Assembly (NCBI RefSeq): GCF_001578105.1
Contig: NZ_CP014275.1
Location: forward strand, 2,542,001-2,606,000
Length of the DNA: 64,000 bases
Direction: 5' to 3'
From: Martelella sp. AD-3
Lineage (GTDB): Bacteria > Pseudomonadota > Alphaproteobacteria > Rhizobiales > Rhizobiaceae
Shown here: positions 1 through 9,071 of the stretch, piece by piece
How positions within the stretch are numbered: the stretch's first letter is position 1
How the letters are laid out: each line of letters starts with the position of its first letter
Notes under the pieces: generated by a model
What the model was told of the DNA's origin: nothing
Databases searched by the model: none
What the model saw: only the letters and a program-made list of their open reading frames with translations
Made by a program: the position numbers and the translations under genes

Positions 1-83
1 TTTCCCTGTTCCCATCGGCCGGAGTTCCGCTATATAGCCGACGACCGGAAGCGGTCTTTCCCCTTGTCCAAGAAAGCCAGGCC

Positions 84-884
84 TTGCTCACATTCGTCAT
101 CAACCTCGACCGGGATACCGAGCGCCTTGCCGCGATCACGTCCATCATGGCGGCGCGTGGGCTGGACTTCACCCGGCTTGCGGCAAGCGATGCCCGTCTG
201 CTCGGCGATCACGAGGCCGCCCGGCTTTCGGCCTTTCCCGCCCCCTTCAGCCGTGAAATGACGCGCGGGGAGATCGGCTGCTACCTCAGCCACCGCCGCG
301 CATGGGCCGCGCTTCTGGAAAGCGACGCGCCGTCAGCCACCATCTTCGAGGATGATGTCGAGATCAGCGCCGCAACCCGCGCCGTGCTTGACGGCCTCGA
401 AAGCCGGCTCCCCGCAGGCGTCGATGTCGTGAAGTTCGAAACCAGCATGAAGCCCGCGGAACTGGCGCGGAAAACCGAACTCACGCTCGGCGACCATGCC
501 GTCAAGCGCCTCGTCGGCTGCCATATCGGCTCCGCCGGTTATGTCATCACCCGGCAAGGCGCCGAGACGATGCTGGCCCGCAGCGAAAAGCTGTTCGTTC
601 CGGTCGACGCGGCCCTGTTCGATCCGAGGGCCGGCATTCGCAACGATCTTTCCGTGATGCAGGTCGTGCCCGCCCTTTGCGTGCAGAACCGCTACGTGAC
701 AGGCGGGGCCGGCGCGGAAGATGTCGCCACGTCGATCGAGGAGCGGGGCACGCGAAAATCCTACGGTCGTTCGGCGCCGGAAATCGCCCTCAACCGCACA
801 AGAGACAGGATCGCCGTGATCGCCCGCAAGGTCTCGGCCGTCATGGCCCGCCGCCGCGCCGCGATCGTCGAATACCGTCCCTGA
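84..884 (+). CDS. Glycosyltransferase family 25 protein
   Basis: This 266-residue protein begins FVINLDRDTER, the usual start of family 25 glycosyltransferases (LPS/lipooligosaccharide galactosyltransferase type). GCYLSHRRAW lies at residues 65-74 and the acidic FEDDVEI motif at about 88-94, the probable nucleotide-sugar/metal site. The C-terminal 50 residues are basic, which would suit a peripheral membrane association. The family adds sugars to cell-surface glycolipids on the cytoplasmic side. The chosen start is a TTG, because the family motif begins within three residues of it and an AGAAAG sequence lies about 8 bases upstream. The same frame stays open to the window edge, so a longer N-terminus beginning outside the window cannot be excluded. 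The gene converges with thrS across a shared terminator. The acceptor cannot be predicted. Confidence 0.82.
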   Translation: MLTFVINLDRDTERLAAITSIMAARGLDFTRLAASDARLLGDHEAARLSAFPAPFSREMTRGEIGCYLSHRRAWAALLESDAPSATIFEDDVEISAATRAVLDGLESRLPAGVDVVKFETSMKPAELARKTELTLGDHAVKRLVGCHIGSAGYVITRQGAETMLARSEKLFVPVDAALFDPRAGIRNDLSVMQVVPALCVQNRYVTGGAGAEDVATSIEERGTRKSYGRSAPEIALNRTRDRIAVIARKVSAVMARRRAAIVEYRP

Positions 885-892
885 AAGACAAA

Positions 893-926
893 ACGGCGCG
901 GCCAGAAAACCGCGCCGTCCTTTTTT
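893..926. terminator. Bidirectional rho-independent terminator between GT25 gene and thrS
   Basis: A 9-bp GC-rich stem (ACGGCGCGG with CCGCGCCGT) encloses an 8-base loop. It is followed by six T on the + strand, and on the - strand by TTTTGTCTTT. It sits between two convergent genes and can serve both. Confidence 0.8.
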
Positions 927-928
927 CC

Positions 929-2902
929 TTACGCCAGAGCGCGCTTGCGCTTCAGGTCCGGCGGCGTTGCCTCGTCGGTCAGCATGGCGATCGCATCGGC
1001 GAGCGCCATCGGCTGCTGGTCGCGCGAGCCGAGGCGGCGGATATTGACCGCTTCCTCTTCCGCCTCGCGCATGCCGCAGACGAGAATGACCGGCACCTTG
1101 GCCAGCGAATGTTCGCGGACCTTGTAGTTGATCTTCTCGTTGCGGAAGTCGGTCCCGACCGTAAGCCCGGCGGCGCGCAGCTTCTCGGCGACCTTGCGGC
1201 CATAGTCGTCCGCCTCGGAGGTGATGGTCGCGACCACCACCTGCTGCGGGGCGAACCACAGCGGCATATGGCCGGCATGGTTCTCGATCAGGATGCCGAG
1301 GAAACGTTCGAGCGAACCGCAGATGGCGCGGTGGATCATCACCGGCTGCTTCTTCTCCGAGGTCGAGTCGATATAAAACGCGCCGAAGCGTTCCGGCAGG
1401 TTGAAGTCCACCTGGGTGGTGCCGCACTGCCATTCGCGCCCGATCGCATCCTTCAGCGTATATTCGAACTTCGGACCGTAGAAGGCGCCCTCGCCCGGCA
1501 GGATGCCGGTCTTGATCCGCCCGCCCGACTGTTGCTCGATGGTCTTCAGCACCTCGGTCATGATCGCCTCGGCGTGATCCCAGTTCTCGTCCGAGCCGAC
1601 GCGTTTTTCCGGCCGGGTGGAAAGCTTGACGACAATTTCCTTGAAGCCGAAATCCTCGTAGACCGACAGGATCAGGTCATTGATCTTCAGGCATTCCTCG
1701 GCAAGCTGTTCCTCGGTGCAAAAGACGTGGGCATCGTCCTGGGTAAAGCCGCGCACGCGCATCAGCCCGTGCATGGCGCCCGATGGCTCATAGCGATGCA
1801 CGACGCCGAATTCCGCATAGCGGATCGGCAGTTCGCGGTAGGACTTCAGACCGTGCTTGAACAGCTGCACATGGCCGGGGCAGTTCATCGGCTTCAGCGC
1901 GAAGACGCGCTTGTCCTCGGCTTCCTCGTCGGCGCAGGCGACCGCGAACATGTTCTCGCGGTACCATTCCCAATGGCCGGAGGTCCGCCACAGGGCCGTA
2001 TCCAGCACCTGCGGCGCGTTGACCTCCTCATACTCGCCCTCGAGACGGCGTCGCATATAGGAGGTCAACGACTGGAACATGCGCCAGCCCTTGGAATGCC
2101 AGAACACGACGCCCGGGCCTTCTTCCTGGAAATGGAACAGGTCCATCTCGCGGCCGAGCCGGCGATGGTCGCGCTTTTCCGCCTCCTCAAGGAAGGTGAT
2201 ATAGGCTTCGAGCTGCTGCTTCTCCGCCCAGGCCGTGCCGTAGATACGGGTCAGCATCGGGTTGTTGCTGTCACCGCGCCAATAGGCGCCGGCCACCTTC
2301 ATCAGCTTGAAGGCATCGCCGATCTGGCCGGTTGACGTCATGTGCGGCCCGCGGCAGAGGTCGAACCAGTCGCCCTGGGAATAGATCTTGACGTCCTGGT
2401 CTTCGGGAATCGCGTCGACAAGCTCGACCTTGTAGACCTCGCCTTTTTCGGCGAAGACCTGCCTGGCCTTCTCGCGCGGCCAGACTTCCTTGGTGAAGGG
2501 GGCGTTGCGCTTGATGATCTCCCTCATCTTCTTCTCGATCTTCGGCAGATCGTCGGGCGTGAAGGGCGTCTCGCGGGCGAAATCGTAGTAGAAGCCGTTC
2601 TCGATCACCGGACCGATGGTCACCTGCGTTCCCGGCCACAATTCCTGCACGGCCTCGGCCATCACATGGGCGCAGTCGTGGCGGATCAGCTCGAGCGCGC
2701 GGTCATCGGCGCGGGTGACGATCTCGATGCGGCCGTCCTCGACCGGGTCGGCGAGATCGCGCAATTCGCCGTCAAGCGCAATGGCGACGGCTTTCTTGGC
2801 GAGAGATTTGGAGATTGACTCGGCAACATCCCGGCCGGTCGTGCCGGCGGCGTAGTCGCGCTTGGAGCCATCGGGGAAAATGAGGGAAATCTGATCGGAC
2901 AT
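929..2902 (-). CDS. thrS: Threonine--tRNA ligase
   Basis: Cytoplasmic class II synthetase that charges tRNA-Thr. At 657 residues it is full length for the family. The order is an N-terminal TGS domain (about 1-65), the editing domain with HDCAHVMAE (His75 and His79), then the catalytic core. The core shows MNCPGHV (zinc Cys), motif 2 around [16 protein letters not shown], motif 3 around [16 protein letters not shown], and a C-terminal anticodon-binding domain. The ATG start is preceded by AAGGAGA. It is transcribed from a 150-base gap that also holds the terminator of the upstream outer-membrane gene, so it has its own promoter. The gene is essential and I see nothing unusual in it. Confidence 0.98.
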   Translation of the reverse strand: MSDQISLIFPDGSKRDYAAGTTGRDVAESISKSLAKKAVAIALDGELRDLADPVEDGRIEIVTRADDRALELIRHDCAHVMAEAVQELWPGTQVTIGPVIENGFYYDFARETPFTPDDLPKIEKKMREIIKRNAPFTKEVWPREKARQVFAEKGEVYKVELVDAIPEDQDVKIYSQGDWFDLCRGPHMTSTGQIGDAFKLMKVAGAYWRGDSNNPMLTRIYGTAWAEKQQLEAYITFLEEAEKRDHRRLGREMDLFHFQEEGPGVVFWHSKGWRMFQSLTSYMRRRLEGEYEEVNAPQVLDTALWRTSGHWEWYRENMFAVACADEEAEDKRVFALKPMNCPGHVQLFKHGLKSYRELPIRYAEFGVVHRYEPSGAMHGLMRVRGFTQDDAHVFCTEEQLAEECLKINDLILSVYEDFGFKEIVVKLSTRPEKRVGSDENWDHAEAIMTEVLKTIEQQSGGRIKTGILPGEGAFYGPKFEYTLKDAIGREWQCGTTQVDFNLPERFGAFYIDSTSEKKQPVMIHRAICGSLERFLGILIENHAGHMPLWFAPQQVVVATITSEADDYGRKVAEKLRAAGLTVGTDFRNEKINYKVREHSLAKVPVILVCGMREAEEEAVNIRRLGSRDQQPMALADAIAMLTDEATPPDLKRKRALA

Positions 2903-2989
2903 ATCTTCTCCTTAAACCAGTCCCGCCAACGAATGCGGGTGGACGAAAGGCCGTCCTGCACGGCCATTTCAACGAAGCCGCTCAATAGT

Positions 2990-3023
2990 AAAAAAACGGC
3001 CCTGCGTAAAGCCGCAAGGCCGT
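2990..3023 (-). terminator. Rho-independent terminator of the Omp25-like gene
   Basis: Read on the minus strand, a stem ACGGCC...GGCCGT is followed by a run of seven T. It lies 28 bases past the stop codon of the outer-membrane protein gene and ahead of thrS. Confidence 0.8.
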
Positions 3024-3050
3024 CTGGTCGTCGCCGCCGAAGGAAGATCG

Positions 3051-3734
3051 CTAGAATTTAACACCGAGACCTGCGGTGACGGTGTTCGAAGACGTCTCCT
3101 GATCGGCCGTGTTGCCCTTGCCGAAATAGCGGGAGAAATCGGCGCTCGGATAGCCGGTGTAGCGATATTCGAGCCGGGCGAAGATATTCTCCGTAAAGGC
3201 ATAGTCGACGCCGGCGCCAACCGTGTAGCCGTAGATCACCTCATGCGGGCGCTTCGAGCCCGTGCCGAGATAGAAGTTCGCGACCGCGGCGCCTGCCGTG
3301 CCGTAGATCAGCGCGTTGCCGAGGGAGTAGCCGATGCGGCCCCTCAAGGATCCGCCCCAGTTGATGCCGTGGTTGCGCGAGACGCCGCCGGCGACATACT
3401 GGCTCATGTCAAAGGTATAGTCGCCGTCGACCTCGGCGCCGGCCACGAGATTGTTGTCGAACTGGAAATTATAGCCGGCGAAGGCGCCGACGATCGGTCC
3501 CGCAATACCGTTGGACCACGAGGAACTGCCGGACGCGCCCGAAATCGTGCCGCGGACCTGTGTCCAGTCATACCCGCCCCTGAGGCCGAGATAGGGGCCG
3601 TCCCACGGCAATTCCTCTTCCTCGACATAGACTTCCTGATAGACCGGCGCCGGCGCCGTGACCGCAAGGTCCGCCGCCAGTGACGGCCCCCCGGCCAGGA
3701 CGACCAGAAAGGCCGTCGCAACTGCTCTCGTCAT
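3051..3734 (-). CDS. Outer-membrane beta-barrel protein, Omp25/Omp31-like
   Basis: A 227-residue secreted protein. Residues 1-20 form a signal peptide ending GPSLA, with cleavage before ADL. After an acidic linker (VEEEE, about 36-41) come alternating aromatic/glycine beta strands such as WDGPYLGLRGGYDW, VGAFAGYNFQ and ARLEYRYTGY. It ends in VKF, a C-terminal aromatic signature for barrel insertion by BAM. This is the porin-family layout of rhizobial and Brucella Omp25/Omp31, predicted to be an eight-stranded barrel in the outer membrane. The gene stands alone with its own terminator and is divergent from nothing, the Lrp gene upstream being on the same strand. The role is probably structural or envelope stability; channel activity is not shown by sequence. 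Confidence 0.87.
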   Translation of the reverse strand: MTRAVATAFLVVLAGGPSLAADLAVTAPAPVYQEVYVEEEELPWDGPYLGLRGGYDWTQVRGTISGASGSSSWSNGIAGPIVGAFAGYNFQFDNNLVAGAEVDGDYTFDMSQYVAGGVSRNHGINWGGSLRGRIGYSLGNALIYGTAGAAVANFYLGTGSKRPHEVIYGYTVGAGVDYAFTENIFARLEYRYTGYPSADFSRYFGKGNTADQETSSNTVTAGLGVKF

Positions 3735-3847
3735 AACGCAATCCTCACGAATTATGCTTTATGACTGTTTAACAGCGAATGCTTAACAAATGGTCACATC
3801 ACCAGGAAGAGCGCAACTTCTACTTGATGCCGCGCAGTCCGGCGGGC

Positions 3848-4333
3848 TCAGTCTCCGGTCCTGGACGGCTCCACCGCCATATAGTCAAGCGGGAGTTCGG
3901 TCGAAAACTTGATTTGCTCCATGGCGAAGGACGAGGAAACATCGCGGATCTCGATCTTGGCGATCAGCCGCTTGTAGAAGGCGTCATAGGCGGCGATATC
4001 CGGCACCACGACCCGCAGCAGGTAATCGACGTCGCCGCTCATGCGGTAGAACTCGAGCACTTCGGGAAAGTCGCCGATGACCTCGGAGAACCGCCTCAGC
4101 CACTCGACCGAGTGGGAGTTGGTGCGGATGGCGACGAAGACCGTGACATTGGCGTTGACCTTCTCCGGATCGAGCAGCGCCACGCGCCGCCTGATCACGC
4201 CCTCTTCCTCCATCTTCTGGATGCGGCGCCAGCAAGGCGTGGTGGAAAGCCCGACCTTCTTGCCGATATCGGCAACGGCCAGCGTCGAGTCTTCCTGAAG
4301 AAGGCGCAAAATCTTTCTATCCAGACGGTCCAT
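3848..4333 (-). CDS. Lrp/AsnC family transcriptional regulator
   Basis: 161 residues, the standard Lrp size. The N-terminal winged helix (about 1-60) carries LDRKILRLLQED and the recognition segment GLSTTPCWRRIQKMEEEG. The C-terminal RAM/ligand domain includes FYRMSGDVDYLLRVVVPD, the usual amino-acid-binding and oligomerisation segment. It acts as a DNA-binding dimer or octamer that responds to an amino acid. No divergent target gene is adjacent; the next gene upstream is the glycosylase-like gene on the same strand. Close relatives regulate amino-acid catabolism, but the effector cannot be read from this sequence. Confidence 0.92.
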   Translation of the reverse strand: MDRLDRKILRLLQEDSTLAVADIGKKVGLSTTPCWRRIQKMEEEGVIRRRVALLDPEKVNANVTVFVAIRTNSHSVEWLRRFSEVIGDFPEVLEFYRMSGDVDYLLRVVVPDIAAYDAFYKRLIAKIEIRDVSSSFAMEQIKFSTELPLDYMAVEPSRTGD

Positions 4334-4398
4334 TTCCGCTCTCCGTAAAAAATTTTTCCTGTTATAGCAAAAGTGGGGGCGAAAGAAAGGATGATTTT

Positions 4399-5025
4399 TC
4401 AGCCACCGCCGTAGAGCCGCACAGCTCTTTTCAGTTCCGGCAGCACTTCGTCCTCAAACCACGGATTCTTCTTCAGCCAGCCGGTGTTGCGCCAGCTCGG
4501 GTGCGGCAGCGGCAGGATGCGCGGCGCGCGGTTGGCAAAATAGCTCTCCCGCCAGTTTCGTACGGTCTCGGTCAACGTCTTGCGGCTGGCCTTCCCCATG
4601 TGCCACTTCTGCGCATACATGCCGATCGCCAGAACCAGTTCGATCTGCGGCATCGCCGCCATGGCCTCCTCCCGCCATTCAGGCGCGCATTCCCTGCGCG
4701 GCGGCAGGTCGCTGCCCTTTGCGTCATAGCCCGGAAAGCAGAAGCCCATCGGCAGGATGGCAAAGCGGGAGCGATCGTAGAATGCCTCGCGGCCGATCCC
4801 CATCCAGTCGCGCAGCCGGTCGCCCGAGCGATCGTTGAAGGGAATGCCGGTCTCGTGCACGCGCAGGCCCGGCGCCTGGCCGGCGATCAGGATCCGCGCG
4901 CGCGCCGACAGGACGGCAACGGGACGCGGTTCATGCGGCAGCCGGCGCTCCGCCCCGCCTTCCGGGCAGTCCCGGCAGATTCGGCAGGCCGGGATCGCGC
5001 GCGAAAGCCTTTCCGTATCGCTCAT
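4399..5025 (-). CDS. Uracil-DNA glycosylase family protein (Fe-S type)
   Basis: 208 residues with the uracil-DNA glycosylase superfamily fold signatures: ILIAGQAPG (water-activating loop region) and LPHPSWRNTGW (the HPS uracil-recognition motif). An N-terminal CRICRDC cluster and a later ECAPEW Cys resemble the four-Cys iron-sulphur site of family 4/5 enzymes. It probably excises uracil or another deaminated base from DNA, or belongs to the closely related group of uncertain specificity. It lies divergent from a histidine kinase gene across 146 bases. A second, more degenerate family member is at 42913-43746. Confidence 0.78.
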   Translation of the reverse strand: MSDTERLSRAIPACRICRDCPEGGAERRLPHEPRPVAVLSARARILIAGQAPGLRVHETGIPFNDRSGDRLRDWMGIGREAFYDRSRFAILPMGFCFPGYDAKGSDLPPRRECAPEWREEAMAAMPQIELVLAIGMYAQKWHMGKASRKTLTETVRNWRESYFANRAPRILPLPHPSWRNTGWLKKNPWFEDEVLPELKRAVRLYGGG

Positions 5026-5171
5026 CAGGCGCTCCGGGGGCCTGCGGAAGGGTTGGCGAATGCGGCAAAGATTACGACCCGATTAAAAAACACGGCTAAC
5101 AAATCCTTTACGGAAGGTATTTCTTAACAATTCGTTCGTAGGTTCATTAACAGCGACAACCACGATTAGCG

Positions 5172-6923
5172 ATGGCGAACCTCAGCGAGGCCCACATGAA
5201 ACGCGACACGACACAGCGTCATGATCCTCAGGACACAGAGACCGGGCTAGGTCCGGCCGCTTCCGGCGCGGCTTCGCAAACGCCGCCGGTCGAAGCCTTC
5301 CGTCATGCGCTTTCCGTCGTCGAAAAGGGCGTTCCCGCCATTGCGATCCTGCTGGTCATCACCGCGGTCGGCTTTCTTTATATCGGCAGGGACATGGTCT
5401 TTGCTCTCTGGGCGCTGACGGCGCTCGTCCTGCACGGCGTCGCCTTTGCCGTCATCCGCAACGCCGCGCGCGAGGGCAAGGATGCCGAAACCCTTGCCAA
5501 ATGGAACAATCGCGTCATCGGCGCCTACTGGCTGGCGGGCGCGGCCTGGGCGCTGACCGCGCTTCTCGACTGCAGCGCCTGCACCGGCGCGGCCTTCCCC
5601 TTCTTCAAAGGGGCGATGGTGATCATCGCGCTCTCGCTGCTGGCGCTCGGCGCGGTCGCGCTGCCGAAGACGACCTGGCACGTTTTCATGCCCGCCGTGA
5701 TGGCATTCGGCGCGATCGCCTATCTCGGGCGCGCGCCCTTCGACATCGGCCTTGCGTCGACCCTTGCCGTGGTCATGGTGTTCATCGCCTATTTCAGCCA
5801 CCAGCTCGGCGCCGGCGACCAGGCCTTGCAGAGGAAGGAAAGCGAAAAGGACGCGCTGAACCGAAAGCTTGCCGAAAGCCTGAAAAAGGCCGAAGCGGCT
5901 GCACAGACGGCCGAGGACGCCAACAAGGCCAAGGCGGCCTTTCTCGCGGCGATGTCGCATGATCTGCGCACGCCGCTCAACGCCATCATCGGCTTTTCCG
6001 AAATCATGAAGGAAGAGATGATGGGACCGCTGAAAAACCCCTATTACAAGGAATATGCCTCCGACATCCACAGTTCCGGAACCCATCTTCTCGACATGAT
6101 CGACAGCGTGCTCGATCTCTCCCGTCTGGAGGCCGGCGGATACCGGCTCACCGAACAGCCGGTCTATCTGGTCGATGTCATCGACGCGTCGATGGCGATG
6201 GTCGGACCCGAGGCCGCCTCGCGGGCGATCTCGATCCACTGCGACGCCGGGGGGCGGCTCGCACCGGTCATAGCCGATGGCCGCGCCGTCAAGCAGATGC
6301 TGATCAACCTGTTGTCTAACGCCATCAAGTTCTCGCCCGAGGGCTCCGACATTCTGGTCTCGGCCGGCAACACGGCCGAGGGCGGGCAGTATCTGAGCGT
6401 GCGCGATTACGGCTGCGGCATGGACGAGGAGGCGCTTGCGGCAGCTACGGATGCCTTCTCGCGCGGCCGGGCGGCGGACCATGTCGAAGGCTTCGGCCTC
6501 GGTCTCTCGATCGTCCGGCAGTTGGTCGAGGCGCACCAGGGCGCGCTCGTGCTCAAGTCCGCGCCGGGCCGGGGCACGCTTGCAAGCATCGAACTGCCCG
6601 AAGCCCGCGTGGCGGACCTGCCGGCGACGAGCCTTGCAACCGGCGACCTTGCCCTGCCGCTGTCGGCGGAGCGCTATATGCCATTCATCCCGGAGAGCAT
6701 CGAGATCGAGGCCGAAGAGAGCGTCCGCACGGCGAAAGGCCGCAGCGGCCGCGACCGGCTGGCAGCCGCCCTCAGACGGCGTGCCCGCAAGGTCGCCAAC
6801 GACGATGCCGGCCGCCCGTCCGACGCCGATCTCGCCCTTGAGGCCCGGCTGGAGGCGGACATCATGGAGGCGCTGGACCGCGAACGCGAAACGGAACGAC
6901 TCAAGCCCGCCAATGCCGCATGA
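5172..6923 (+). CDS. Six-span sensor histidine kinase, DivJ/PdhS-like
   Basis: 583 residues. About six transmembrane spans (53-72, 76-95, 116-133, 145-163, 169-184, 192-209) are followed by a coiled coil (214-255). The HisKA helix carries MSHDLRTPLN with the phospho-acceptor at His263, and the ATPase domain has INLLSNAIKFS (N box), DYGCGM and GFGLGLSIV (G boxes). There is no separate periplasmic loop or PAS domain, so the membrane region is probably the sensor. A basic 100-residue tail follows the kinase core and is unusual. The HisKA sequence resembles the DivJ/PdhS/PleC cell-cycle kinases of alphaproteobacteria, but assignment to one of them is inference. Two TTAAC half-sites (5124-5128, 5147-5151) lie upstream. 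ATG at 5172 was chosen; 5196 is an alternative. It overlaps the next gene by 4 bases. Confidence 0.83.
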   Translation: MANLSEAHMKRDTTQRHDPQDTETGLGPAASGAASQTPPVEAFRHALSVVEKGVPAIAILLVITAVGFLYIGRDMVFALWALTALVLHGVAFAVIRNAAREGKDAETLAKWNNRVIGAYWLAGAAWALTALLDCSACTGAAFPFFKGAMVIIALSLLALGAVALPKTTWHVFMPAVMAFGAIAYLGRAPFDIGLASTLAVVMVFIAYFSHQLGAGDQALQRKESEKDALNRKLAESLKKAEAAAQTAEDANKAKAAFLAAMSHDLRTPLNAIIGFSEIMKEEMMGPLKNPYYKEYASDIHSSGTHLLDMIDSVLDLSRLEAGGYRLTEQPVYLVDVIDASMAMVGPEAASRAISIHCDAGGRLAPVIADGRAVKQMLINLLSNAIKFSPEGSDILVSAGNTAEGGQYLSVRDYGCGMDEEALAAATDAFSRGRAADHVEGFGLGLSIVRQLVEAHQGALVLKSAPGRGTLASIELPEARVADLPATSLATGDLALPLSAERYMPFIPESIEIEAEESVRTAKGRSGRDRLAAALRRRARKVANDDAGRPSDADLALEARLEADIMEALDRERETERLKPANAA

Positions 6924-7441
6924 ACCTGCAAAAGCACATGACCGTCATTCCCACGCTTGAAACGAACCGACTGCGTCTGCGCGCGCCGCGCTTCGCCGAC
7001 TGGCCGGCCTACCTTGCCTTTCTCGCCTCGTCGCGCGCGCAATTCATGGGCGGCCCGCACACGGACGAGACAGCCTGGCCGTTTTTCTGCAACGATGTCG
7101 CGCAATGGCAGCTCTTCGGGCACGGCGCGTTGATGCTCGAAGACAAAGACAACGCCGCCGTTCTCGGCCAGGTCGCACTGTGCAAGGGTCCGCTGTTTCC
7201 CGAACTGGAGCTTGGCTGGTTTCTTTACGAGGCCGCCGAGGGCCATGGCTATGCGCTGGAGGCCGCCGCTGCCATGCTGCAATGGGGTTTTGCCGCGCGC
7301 GAGGAGCAAAGCTTCGTCAGCTATATCGATCCGGAAAACCGCCGCTCCATCAGGCTCGCCGAACGACTGGGCGCAAGCCTCGACGAAACGGCGCAGCGCC
7401 CCCATCCTGCGACGCTCGTCTATCGCCACCCCCGCCCATGA
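6920..7441 (+). CDS. GNAT family N-acetyltransferase (RimJ/RimL type)
   Basis: 173 residues, starting inside the kinase gene's stop (ATGA overlap) and so translationally coupled to it. It opens with LETNRLRLRAPRFADWPAYLAF, the RimJ/RimL-like start. The acetyl-CoA binding region is AAEGHGYALEAAAAMLQWGF, and it closes with YIDPENRRSIRLAERLGA, a typical GNAT motif B. It would transfer an acetyl group from acetyl-CoA to an amine on a protein or small molecule in the cytoplasm. The substrate is unknown; the kinase neighbour does not define it. Confidence 0.88.
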   Translation: MNLQKHMTVIPTLETNRLRLRAPRFADWPAYLAFLASSRAQFMGGPHTDETAWPFFCNDVAQWQLFGHGALMLEDKDNAAVLGQVALCKGPLFPELELGWFLYEAAEGHGYALEAAAAMLQWGFAAREEQSFVSYIDPENRRSIRLAERLGASLDETAQRPHPATLVYRHPRP

Positions 7442-7452
7442 CGGACGGCGCT

Positions 7453-7821
7453 CTAGAAGAACACGACATAGACGGCGTAGATGACATTGCAGCAGATCAG
7501 GCAGAAGGTGGCGAAGGAGCCGAGGTCCTTGGCGTGCTTGCCTTCCACCGAGCGTTCCGGCGAGACCCGGTCGATGATCTCCTCGACGGCCGTGTTCAGC
7601 GCCTCGGCGGCAAACAGTGAGAACATCAGGATCACGAAGATCATGAACTCGAGGCCGCTCGCACCGACAAGGACGAATATGGCAAGGCCGATGACGAAGC
7701 CGATCAGTTCATGACGAAAGGCTTCTTCCTTGAGCAGCCGCAGGAAGCCCTGCCAGGAATAGCCGCCGGCGGCGAACAGATGGCGAATGCCCTTTTGCTT
7801 CTCGATCGGCGGTTCGGCCAT
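7453..7821 (-). CDS. dgkA: Diacylglycerol kinase
   Basis: Small integral-membrane kinase that phosphorylates diacylglycerol to phosphatidic acid and recycles DAG left over from membrane-derived oligosaccharide or glucan synthesis. The 122-residue protein has three predicted spans and the DgkA signature AAEALNTAVEEIIDRV (about 71-86, including catalytic and metal Glu73 and Glu80), followed by KHAKDLGSFA. The start is the ATG at 7821, because GGAGG-like GGAAGGAGA lies 5-7 bases upstream; a start 36 bases earlier lacks this. It converges with the GNAT gene with an 11-base gap. Confidence 0.95.
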   Translation of the reverse strand: MAEPPIEKQKGIRHLFAAGGYSWQGFLRLLKEEAFRHELIGFVIGLAIFVLVGASGLEFMIFVILMFSLFAAEALNTAVEEIIDRVSPERSVEGKHAKDLGSFATFCLICCNVIYAVYVVFF

Positions 7822-7946
7822 TCCGTCTCCTTCCGGCTCAAGACCAAGTCGGCGCACCCTGCCATCGGCATGTTACAGCTGCGCGACAAGCCTTTGACGA
7901 CGCACGGGAATTGCCGTCACAAACAGCGCCCGGTACAAAGGTCGCA

Positions 7947-8963
7947 TCAGCCCCGTCCGGAGACGCCGGCCTCCTCGAAGGTCGCCATGCCGGTGTGGCA
8001 GGCCGCCGCCGATTTCACCAGACTTGCGGCAAGCGCCGCGCCCGTGCCCTCGCCGAGGCGCATGCCGAGCGCAAGAAGCGGCGTCTTGCCCAGCTTCTGG
8101 ATCAGCTTCAGATGCCCCGGCTCGGCCGAGACATGGGCGATCATGCAGTGATCGAGCGCCGAGGGATTGGCGGCCTTCAGCACGGCGGCGGCGGCGGTCA
8201 CGGCATAGCCGTCGAGCAACACCGGCACCTTCTGCATCCGCGCGGCGATGATGGCCCCGGCGATTGCCGCGAACTCGCGTCCCCCGAGCCTGCGCAGCAG
8301 TTCCAGCGGATCGGAGAGATGGTCCTTGTGGCAGGCCACGGCCTGTTCGACGGCGGCGATCTTGCGTTCCAGCATCTCGCCTTCCGCACCGGTTCCGGGG
8401 CCGACCCATTCGGCGGCGGAACCGCCGTAAAGCCCGAGGCAGAGCGCCGCGGCAATCGCGGTGTTGCCGATGCCCATTTCGCCGAGGCAGAGCAGGTCCA
8501 CCCCGCCGGCAACCGCCTCCATGCCGTAGGCCATGGTCGCCGCGCAATCGCGTTCGGAAAGGGCGGGCTCCACGGTAATATCGCCGGTCGGATAGTCGAG
8601 CGCCAGATCGAAGATCTTGAGGCTGAGGTCGACCGAGGCGCAGATCTGGTTGATCGCCGCGCCACCCTTCTCGAAATTGCCCACCATTTGCTGCGTGACG
8701 GTTGCCGGATAGGGCGTGATGCCTTTGGCCGCGATGCCGTGATTGCCGGCAAAGACGGCGACCATGGGACGGTTCACCGACGGTGCACGCCCGCTCCAGG
8801 CGGCAAGCCACATGGCGATCTCTTCCAGGCGTCCGAGCGCGCCCTCCGGCTTCGTCAGCAAAGAATTACGCTTCCGCGCCGCCGCAAGGGCTGGCGTATC
8901 GGCTCCCGGGAGAGCCTCCAGCAGAGCACGGAAATCATCGAAGGGCTGTCCGGCGGCTTCCAT
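7947..8963 (-). CDS. cobT: Nicotinate-nucleotide--dimethylbenzimidazole phosphoribosyltransferase
   Basis: 338 residues. It makes alpha-ribazole phosphate from dimethylbenzimidazole and nicotinate mononucleotide for the lower ligand of cobalamin. Visible signatures are VFAGNHGIAAKGITPYP, LGEMGIGNTA and the C-terminal LALGMRLGEGTG, which contains the catalytic Glu of the family. In Rhizobium/Pseudomonas denitrificans nomenclature this protein is CobU (cobT there is a cobaltochelatase subunit). It is divergent from cobS across only 108 bases, so the two probably share a control region; no cobalamin riboswitch fits in that gap. Confidence 0.96.
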   Translation of the reverse strand: MEAAGQPFDDFRALLEALPGADTPALAAARKRNSLLTKPEGALGRLEEIAMWLAAWSGRAPSVNRPMVAVFAGNHGIAAKGITPYPATVTQQMVGNFEKGGAAINQICASVDLSLKIFDLALDYPTGDITVEPALSERDCAATMAYGMEAVAGGVDLLCLGEMGIGNTAIAAALCLGLYGGSAAEWVGPGTGAEGEMLERKIAAVEQAVACHKDHLSDPLELLRRLGGREFAAIAGAIIAARMQKVPVLLDGYAVTAAAAVLKAANPSALDHCMIAHVSAEPGHLKLIQKLGKTPLLALGMRLGEGTGAALAASLVKSAAACHTGMATFEEAGVSGRG

Positions 8964-9071
8964 CTAGAGTAAGTCCTTTTTTACTATTACGAGCATAAAC
9001 GGGCTATCCAAGGTTGTCTCGATCTGCCATAGTTATACACCTATCGCGCACACATTGACGAAAGTGCCACC

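Noticed and set aside
677..2335. A 552-codon + strand frame across thrS
   Set aside because: It is a shadow of the thrS codons; Arg/Gly/Leu-rich composition without domains, and thrS is unambiguous.
5124..5151. CtrA-binding site upstream of the six-span kinase
   Set aside because: Two TTAAC half-sites occur, but at a spacing of 18 bases rather than the TTAA-N7-TTAA needed; left as an observation only.
8964..9071. Possible cobalamin riboswitch between cobT and cobS
   Set aside because: The gap is only 108 bases and I see no B12-box-like segment; riboswitches of this class are about 200 bases.
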